DNA from: Natrinema saccharevitans
GTDB lineage: Archaea; Halobacteriota; Halobacteria; Halobacteriales; Natrialbaceae
DNA: 64,000 bases
Reading direction: 5' to 3'
NCBI RefSeq assembly: GCF_001953745.1
Contig: NZ_LWLN01000001.1
Coordinates: 3,038,001 to 3,102,000 of the forward strand
A program made the translations under genes and the position numbers. Of this stretch, positions 59,118-64,000 are shown piece by piece (the stretch's first letter is position 1; the number at the start of each line of letters is the position of its first letter). Under the pieces are notes generated by a model, which saw only the letters and a list, made by a program, of their open reading frames with translations, was not told the DNA's origin and ran no database searches.

Positions 59118-59245
59118 AGTACTCGCTATCGAGTGAACAGACACATCGATCGGAGCGGTCTCGAGAAGACGGAATGCCGACCCGGGCGGCGTCGATCGCG
59201 GCCGCTCGAGAAGAACTGAGAACCGAAATGGGTCGCGGCCGACCG

Positions 59246-59911
59246 TCAGTCGAGATAGCCCAGCGCGTCCTCGATCCGGCCGAGTTCGGGGCCGGTCGTG
59301 TCCTCGCCGACGACGTAGCCGGCCTCGTTGGCGATCAGGCCGGAGCCGACCAGCGGCGCGCCGTAGTTGACCGTGCCGACGTCGGCCCGAACGTCTAACG
59401 CCTCCTCGAGCCCGTCGAGTTCCGCGTCGGTGGCCTTCGGGTGACAGAGGACGCCGGTGTTGGTCGCCACCGCGGCGGTCCCGACGGTCCGGACCCCGGC
59501 GAGGTCGCCGCGTTCGACGGGGACCTCGAGGGTGTCCTCGACGATCTGAATCGCCTCGCGGGGCAGGTCCGGATGGACGTACGCCCCGTAATCGTTCGCG
59601 AGGACGACGTTGCCGGCGGCGTTGATATTGCCGGGCAGTTCGGCGACGGGCAGGTCGATCTCGTCCTCGAGGGTCTCGCGTTCGTACTCGAGAACCCGGG
59701 AACTGACGAGCAGCCCGTTCTCGTTACCCGTCGCTAGGGCGCCGACCGTCGAGGAGCCGCCGACGGTCGTCCGGACGGCGGGGACCTCGAGTTCGTCGGA
59801 CAGGTCGGCGACGACGTCGTCGTCGACGTCGTGGCGAACGAGTACGCACGAGTCGGTCGCGCGGGCGAAGACGCCGACGTAGGCCGACCCGGCGAAGGCG
59901 AGGCGCTGCAA
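59246..59911 (-). CDS. eif6: Translation initiation factor 6 (eIF6/aIF6)
   Basis: The 221-residue anti-association factor binds the large ribosomal subunit and keeps subunits apart. The pentein-like repeats include [55 protein letters not shown] and [20 protein letters not shown]. The start is TTG at 59911 (in place of Met in [13 protein letters not shown]), 2 nt after the rpl31e stop; no in-frame ATG or GTG fits. It belongs to the rpl39e-rpl31e-eif6 cluster. Confidence 0.95.
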   Translation of the reverse strand: MQRLAFAGSAYVGVFARATDSCVLVRHDVDDDVVADLSDELEVPAVRTTVGGSSTVGALATGNENGLLVSSRVLEYERETLEDEIDLPVAELPGNINAAGNVVLANDYGAYVHPDLPREAIQIVEDTLEVPVERGDLAGVRTVGTAAVATNTGVLCHPKATDAELDGLEEALDVRADVGTVNYGAPLVGSGLIANEAGYVVGEDTTGPELGRIEDALGYLD

Positions 59912-59913
59912 GT

Positions 59914-60192
59914 TTAGTCGGCGACCTCGGCTTCGACGACGGCTTCACCCTCCTCGTCGAAGCGGGCCGCGCGGACGCGAAGCTTTCGCGGCGGGTTCGA
60001 GCGCCCGTTCGACCAGACTTCCTCGTTGATCGAGGGGTCCAGTCGGATGGCGTCTTCCTCGACCGCGAAGTGTTTCGCGAGGTGTTCGCGGACCAGTCGC
60101 ATCGCGTAGTCGGCGGCCTCGTGGTTCGCGCCCTTCTTGACGTCTCGCAGGGGAACGGTGACGACGCGTTCCTCGAAATCACTTGCACTCAT
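59914..60192 (-). CDS. rpl31e: 50S ribosomal protein L31e
   Basis: The 92-residue protein starts [20 protein letters not shown] and contains [20 protein letters not shown] and the conserved [20 protein letters not shown]. It is a large-subunit protein near the exit tunnel. It is 2 bp after rpl39e and 2 bp before eif6 (minus strand), so a tight operon. Confidence 0.97.
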   Translation of the reverse strand: MSASDFEERVVTVPLRDVKKGANHEAADYAMRLVREHLAKHFAVEEDAIRLDPSINEEVWSNGRSNPPRKLRVRAARFDEEGEAVVEAEVAD

Positions 60193-60194
60193 CG

Positions 60195-60347
60195 TTACTC
60201 GTCAGTGTCGTTGCGCCGCCAGTTGCGTCGCTTGGGGTTGCGCTGGACTTCCATGTCCGTCTTCATCATGACCCAGGCCGGCACGCGGCTGTTCTGGTTC
60301 TCGAGTTTGGCAAGTCGCTTCTTCTTGCCCTTCGATTTCTTACCCAT
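60195..60347 (-). CDS. rpl39e: 50S ribosomal protein L39e
   Basis: The 50-residue basic protein reads [20 protein letters not shown] and then [20 protein letters not shown], ending [11 protein letters not shown]. It matches L39e, which lines the exit tunnel. It is first in the rpl39e-rpl31e-eif6 operon. GGCTTAAAATC lies about 20-30 nt upstream (minus strand CATGGG side) and may include the promoter. Confidence 0.97.
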   Translation of the reverse strand: MGKKSKGKKKRLAKLENQNSRVPAWVMMKTDMEVQRNPKRRNWRRNDTDE

Positions 60348-60522
60348 AGTGGCCGGACGTAGCCCGCGGTGGCTTAAAATCTTGTCCATCTGGTGGGGCC
60401 GGCCGGTCGGCCCTCGAACGGGCACGAGACCGCGCGAACCGTCCCGAAGACGGGGGTTCGGTTCTCGAACCGCCGCCCGAGAAAGGGCGTCACGCACGGC
60501 GAGGTCGGTCCGTCCCCGACAG

Positions 60523-61080
60523 TCACTCGAGCGGGAACGATGCCGCGGTCGAGTAGACCGGTCCCTCGTCGGTGAGGGTGCTCTCGGTGAGTCGGAGCTC
60601 GTCGACGCGGGCCTCGCCGATCGTCGGGTCGCGCTCGCGGACGAGGTCCTGGACCAGGTCCTTCCCGCCGGCGTGGGTCATCCGGGCGAGCGTGACGTGC
60701 GGCGTGAACTCGTGGTCCTCGGGGTCGAACCCCATCGCCGTCGTCCGGTCCTCGATGGCCTCGTGCAGCCGGGTCAGCTCCTCGCCGCCGTCCGCGACGC
60801 CCAGCCAGACGACGCTGATGTACTCGAGGCTCGGGAAGACGCCGAGCCCGCCGTAGCGGACCGTGAAGGGGTCGACGCCGCTCTCCTCGACCGCCGCCTC
60901 GAGTTCTCGCTCGAGGGCTGGCAGCCGATCCTCGTCCACGTCGCCGAGGAACTTCATCGTGACGTGAGCCTGTTCGGGATCGGTGACATCGAGGCCGCTG
61001 GCGTCGTCGAACGCGGCCTGCAGGTCGGCGACCGGTGCCGCGAGGTCGTCGGGGAGGTCGACGCTGGCGAACAGTCGCAT
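60523..61080 (-). CDS. thpR: RNA 2',3'-cyclic phosphodiesterase (2H family)
   Basis: The 185-residue protein starts [20 protein letters not shown] and carries the two 2H motifs [13 protein letters not shown] and [14 protein letters not shown]. It hydrolyses 2',3'-cyclic phosphates at RNA ends; a tRNA-related role is inferred from the family. It lies upstream of rpl39e with a 175-bp gap. A separate, less canonical 2H protein is at 26013-26513. Confidence 0.94.
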   Translation of the reverse strand: MRLFASVDLPDDLAAPVADLQAAFDDASGLDVTDPEQAHVTMKFLGDVDEDRLPALERELEAAVEESGVDPFTVRYGGLGVFPSLEYISVVWLGVADGGEELTRLHEAIEDRTTAMGFDPEDHEFTPHVTLARMTHAGGKDLVQDLVRERDPTIGEARVDELRLTESTLTDEGPVYSTAASFPLE

Positions 61081-61199
61081 ACGCGGAGCCTCGTCGGCGG
61101 GCCACTCAAGCGTGACGGGTGCCCGAACCGGCGGCGTCCGCCCCGGGCGGTTCGTAGTTAGGGAGTCGCGTTATGACGGCTGGGGCCCCAGAGAGGGTA

Positions 61200-62828
61200 A
61201 TGACCGACGTAGCCGTCCTCGGCGGCGGGATCGGCGGCCTCACCGCGGCCCACGAACTCGCCGAGCGGGGACTCGAGGTGACCGTCTTCGAGGCCAACGA
61301 CCGCTTCGGGGGCAAAGCGCGCTCGATGCCGATCGACGACGACCCGAACGCGCTCCAGGGCGAACACGGCTTTCGGTTCTTCCCGGCGTTCTACCGGCAC
61401 GTCGTCGAGACGATGGAACGGATCCCCGACGGCGACGGGGTCGTCGCGGACAACCTCGTCGAGACCGAGGCGACGCTGATCGCCAGTACCGACGGCCGGG
61501 AACGGATCGCCGAGACGAAGACGCCCGACTCGGTGCGTGGCTGGCTCGAGGCGCTGCGCCCGGCCTTCGCCGAGGACCTGCCCCGCGAGGACGTCCGGTA
61601 CCTCCTCGAGCGACTGCTGTACCTGCTGACGGCCTGCCGGAAGCGACGCGAGGAGGAACTCGACGACGTCTCGTGGTGGGAGTTCATCGACGCCGAGAAC
61701 CGCTCGCCGGAGTTTCGGGACCGGCTCGCCTACGCCACGCAGTCGCTGGTCGCGCTCCGGCCGCAGGTCGGCAGCGCCCGGACCGTCGGCACGATCTACC
61801 TGCAGTTGCTGTTCGGTCAGCTCGATCCCACCGCGCCGACCGAGCGGATCCTGAACGCGCCGACGAACGAGGCCTGGATCGATCCCTGGATCCGTCACCT
61901 CGAGTCGCTGGGCGTCGAGTTTCGGCCGGGGACGCCCGTACGGGCCCTCGAGTTCGACGGCCGGCGGATCACGGGGGCCACGCTGGCCGACGGAGAGCGG
62001 GTCGCGGCCGACGACTACGTGCTGGCGGTGCCGGTCGAAGTCGCCCCCGAGTTCGTCACGCCCCGGCTGCGCCGGGCCGCGCCGGAACTGGGCCGGATCG
62101 AGCGCCTCGAGACGGCCTGGATGAACGGGATCCAGTTCTACCTCACCGAGGACGTCGAACTGACGCGTGGCCACCAGGTCTACGCGGACGCCCCGTGGGC
62201 GCTGACCTCGATCTCCCAGCGGCAGTTCTGGACCGACGACGCCCTCGCGGGGCGCGGCCCCGACGGGGTCGAGGGCGTCCTCTCGGTGATCGCCTCCGAC
62301 TGGGACACGCCGGGAATCGTCCACGAGAAGCCCGCGAGGGAGTGTACCCGCGAGGAGATCGCCGCGGAGGTCTGGGCGCAGCTGAAAGCGCACCTGAACG
62401 GCCCCGACGAGCGGCTGCGGGACGACCACCTCGTCGACTGGTTCCTCGATCCCTCGATCGTCGAAACGGAAGAGGGGGTGGAGAACCGGTCGCCGCTCCT
62501 TATCAACACCGTCGGCTCGCTCCGGAACCGGCCGCCGGCCGACGTCGGCGTCCGAAACCTCGCGCTGGCCAGCGACTACGTGCGGACGAACTCGGATCTG
62601 GCCTCGATGGAGTCGGCCAACGAGGCCGGCCGACGGGCGGCAAACGCCGTCCTCGACCGACGCGGTGCCCGCTGCTCGCGGGCGCAGGTCTGGGACCTCG
62701 AGGAGCCGGGCGTGTTCGAACCGTTCAAGCGACAGGACCGGGTCCGGTACCGGCTCGGGCTCCCCCACCCGGCCGCGGTGACCCAGTCGCTACGGGGTGT
62801 GACCAGGCGGCTCGGCGAGCGAATCTGA
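61200..62828 (+). CDS. FAD-dependent desaturase/hydroxysqualene-dehydroxylase-like flavoprotein
   Basis: The 542-residue protein begins MTDVAVLGGGIGGLTAAHEL with the Rossmann FAD motif, then VFEANDRFGGKARSMPIDDD and GEHGFRFFPAFYRHVVETME, typical of carotenoid and squalene-processing amine-oxidase-like flavoproteins. The C-terminal FAD motif is LALASDYVRTNSDLASMESA. Substrate unknown; carotenoid or terpenoid is likely in a haloarchaeon. An alternate ATG at 61173 adds MTAGAPERV. The gene before it is divergent. Confidence 0.88.
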   Translation: MTDVAVLGGGIGGLTAAHELAERGLEVTVFEANDRFGGKARSMPIDDDPNALQGEHGFRFFPAFYRHVVETMERIPDGDGVVADNLVETEATLIASTDGRERIAETKTPDSVRGWLEALRPAFAEDLPREDVRYLLERLLYLLTACRKRREEELDDVSWWEFIDAENRSPEFRDRLAYATQSLVALRPQVGSARTVGTIYLQLLFGQLDPTAPTERILNAPTNEAWIDPWIRHLESLGVEFRPGTPVRALEFDGRRITGATLADGERVAADDYVLAVPVEVAPEFVTPRLRRAAPELGRIERLETAWMNGIQFYLTEDVELTRGHQVYADAPWALTSISQRQFWTDDALAGRGPDGVEGVLSVIASDWDTPGIVHEKPARECTREEIAAEVWAQLKAHLNGPDERLRDDHLVDWFLDPSIVETEEGVENRSPLLINTVGSLRNRPPADVGVRNLALASDYVRTNSDLASMESANEAGRRAANAVLDRRGARCSRAQVWDLEEPGVFEPFKRQDRVRYRLGLPHPAAVTQSLRGVTRRLGERI

Positions 62829-62892
62829 CGTCTCGAGCCCCGTCGCTATCCGGGTCGCAGCCCTTAACAGTCGCCGTCGCCAATTCCTGACA

Positions 62893-63822
62893 ATGACTGA
62901 CCGAGACGACGATCGCGACCATCAGTTCTCCGAGGGCGAGGGCTTCGGCGATCCCTACGAGGAGTTCGATCTGGATCCGCCGGAACTCGGCGTCGATCCC
63001 TCGAAGGTCGACCCCGTCGACTCCCGCGTCGTCACCGATACGCTGGACGAACACAACATCGATTCGGACGACGTCGACGCCACCGAACTGCTCGACGTCG
63101 GACTGAACTACATGCAGATCAACCGCTACGAGCAGGCCACCGAGGCCTTCGAGCGGACCGCTCGCTACGCCGAGGACGACCGTCTCGAGCAGGAGGCCTG
63201 GGTCAACAAGGGCGTCGCCCACGCCGAACTCGAGGAGTACGACGAGGCGATCGGGGCCCACCGCGAGGCGCTGCGGATCGACGACGAGAGCGAACACGCC
63301 GCCACCGCGGAGACGAACCTCGCCTACGCGCTCTGGGAGTTCGGCGAGACCACCGAGGCGCTCGAACACGCCGAACGCGCCATCGAGATCGACGAACGCT
63401 TCGCCGCCGGCTGGTTCAACCGCGCGTTCTTCCTCTCGGAGCGCGGCCTCTCCGAGGAGGCGCTGCACTGCATCGACAACGCGATCCGGCTGGGCCTGCG
63501 CAACGCGAAGGTCTTAGAGGAGAAAGCGGAGATTCTCGAGGAACTCGGCGAGTTCGATCAGGCCGAGGAGATCGCCGAGGAGGCGAACGAGATGCGCGAG
63601 CGGGCCGAACAGGAGATGATGGACGACCGCAAGGAAACCCTCGGCGGGGGCCAGGGCGGCCCCGGCGGCATGGGTGCCGGACCGGGAGCCGGCGGCCAGC
63701 CCGGACTCGGAACCGGCCGGCAGTCGCGACCCCAGCAGGGCGACTTCGGCCTCGAGGGCCTGGGACTCGGTGACCTCGGCACCGACGACGAGGACGAGGA
63801 CCGCGAGTGGGAACTCGAGTGA
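62893..63822 (+). CDS. Tetratricopeptide-repeat protein
   Basis: The 309-residue acidic protein has at least four TPR-like units: NYMQINRYEQATEAFERTAR, VNKGVAHAELEEYDEAIGAH, TNLAYALWEFGETTEALEHA and FNRAFFLSERGLSEEALHCI, in residues about 70-235. A Gly/Gln-rich tail (GGGQGGPGGMGAGPGAGGQP) and an acidic end follow. It is probably a scaffold for protein-protein contacts; its partner is unknown. It is 4 bp upstream of the DUF424 gene. Confidence 0.9.
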   Translation: MTDRDDDRDHQFSEGEGFGDPYEEFDLDPPELGVDPSKVDPVDSRVVTDTLDEHNIDSDDVDATELLDVGLNYMQINRYEQATEAFERTARYAEDDRLEQEAWVNKGVAHAELEEYDEAIGAHREALRIDDESEHAATAETNLAYALWEFGETTEALEHAERAIEIDERFAAGWFNRAFFLSERGLSEEALHCIDNAIRLGLRNAKVLEEKAEILEELGEFDQAEEIAEEANEMRERAEQEMMDDRKETLGGGQGGPGGMGAGPGAGGQPGLGTGRQSRPQQGDFGLEGLGLGDLGTDDEDEDREWELE

Positions 63823-63826
63823 TCGG

Positions 63827-64000
63827 ATGATCGTCAACGAACGACAGACCCAGGAGGGGCTGCTGGTGGCCGTCTGTGACGAGGACGTTCTGGGCGAGAC
63901 CTTCGAGGAGGGCGATCTCTCGCTGACCGTCACCGAGGAGTTCTACGGCGGCGACGTAGTCGAGGAGCGCGCGGTCGTCGAGAGCCTCGCGCAGGCCGAC
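63827..64000 (+). CDS. DUF424-family protein, N-terminal part (truncated by window end)
   Basis: The first 58 residues are present: MIVNERQTQEGLLVAVCDED, then LGETFEEGDLSLTVTEEFYG, then VVEERAVVESLAQAD. The start MIVNERxTxEGLLVAVCD is typical of the archaeal DUF424 family, which is suspected to act in translation. It begins 4 bp after the TPR gene stop, so the two are probably cotranscribed. Confidence 0.85.
   Translation, partial: MIVNERQTQEGLLVAVCDEDVLGETFEEGDLSLTVTEEFYGGDVVEERAVVESLAQAD

Noticed and set aside
1-64000. CRISPR arrays
   Set aside because: No run of regularly spaced identical repeats and no cas genes were seen; the repeats found are dispersed palindromes.

Overview
The window is archaeal, from a halophilic archaeon (class Halobacteria). 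The evidence is high GC, strongly acidic proteins, MCM, TFB, SRP54/FtsY, prefoldin, eIF6 and archaeal ribosomal proteins L18Ae, L31e and L39e, TATA-like boxes about 25 nt upstream of start codons, and many small haloarchaea-type proteins. The style fits Natrialbales (Natrinema/Haloterrigena-like), but that assignment is inference. Most of the window is ordinary chromosome; the accessory parts are small and repeat-rich.

Layout. 1-1893: end of an archaeal superfamily II helicase, a DUF7504-like protein, a BofA-like membrane protein and tRNA-Pro(UGG). 1894-7480: accessory stretch with a tRNA-derived palindrome, one low-GC gene joining a nuclease to an N6-adenine methyltransferase (bracketed by diverged direct repeats), two 86-nt palindromic elements and a frameshifted zinc-ribbon gene. 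7482-14652: DUF502 membrane protein, MCM helicase, TFB, threonine synthase, a TrmB-like regulator and small proteins. 14927-24469: arginine biosynthesis on the minus strand, argG-argH then argW-argX-argC-argB-argD-argE-argF, using the LysW-type carrier route. A 28-codon Arg-rich mini-ORF with two hairpins lies upstream of argG. 24581-36836: membrane wHTH protein, 2H phosphoesterase-like protein, XPD-like helicase, CDF transporter, phosphodiesterase, threonine aldolase, M29 aminopeptidase, UspA, and an FAD oxidoreductase/VOC/esterase operon. 37127-40923: tRNA-Arg(UCU) with the same palindromic cassette as tRNA-Pro, an NMP-kinase-like protein, an UPF0201 protein, a lipoprotein and SRP54. 41061-55973: metabolic genes (disulfide oxidoreductase, two sulfurtransferases, thiM-thiE, AEC transporter, an FrhB-like protein with nirA). 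56215-60347: ftsY-pfdA-rpl18a and eif6-rpl31e-rpl39e, split by an insertion. 60523-64000: ThpR, a carotenoid-desaturase-like flavoprotein, a TPR protein and the start of a DUF424 protein.

Four repeat phenomena stand out. (1) An 85-88-nt palindromic element occurs in five places, all between convergent genes; its ends supply in-frame stop codons to both neighbours at 38.3 kb. (2) Both tRNA genes are followed by a cassette with a shared core, ending in a duplicate of the host tRNA 3' end. (3) Decayed copies of the 3' ends of argF and ftsY lie just downstream of those genes. (4) A short palindrome is inserted in frame in argB and argH. Together with the Arg-rich leader upstream of argG, these are the parts most worth checking.
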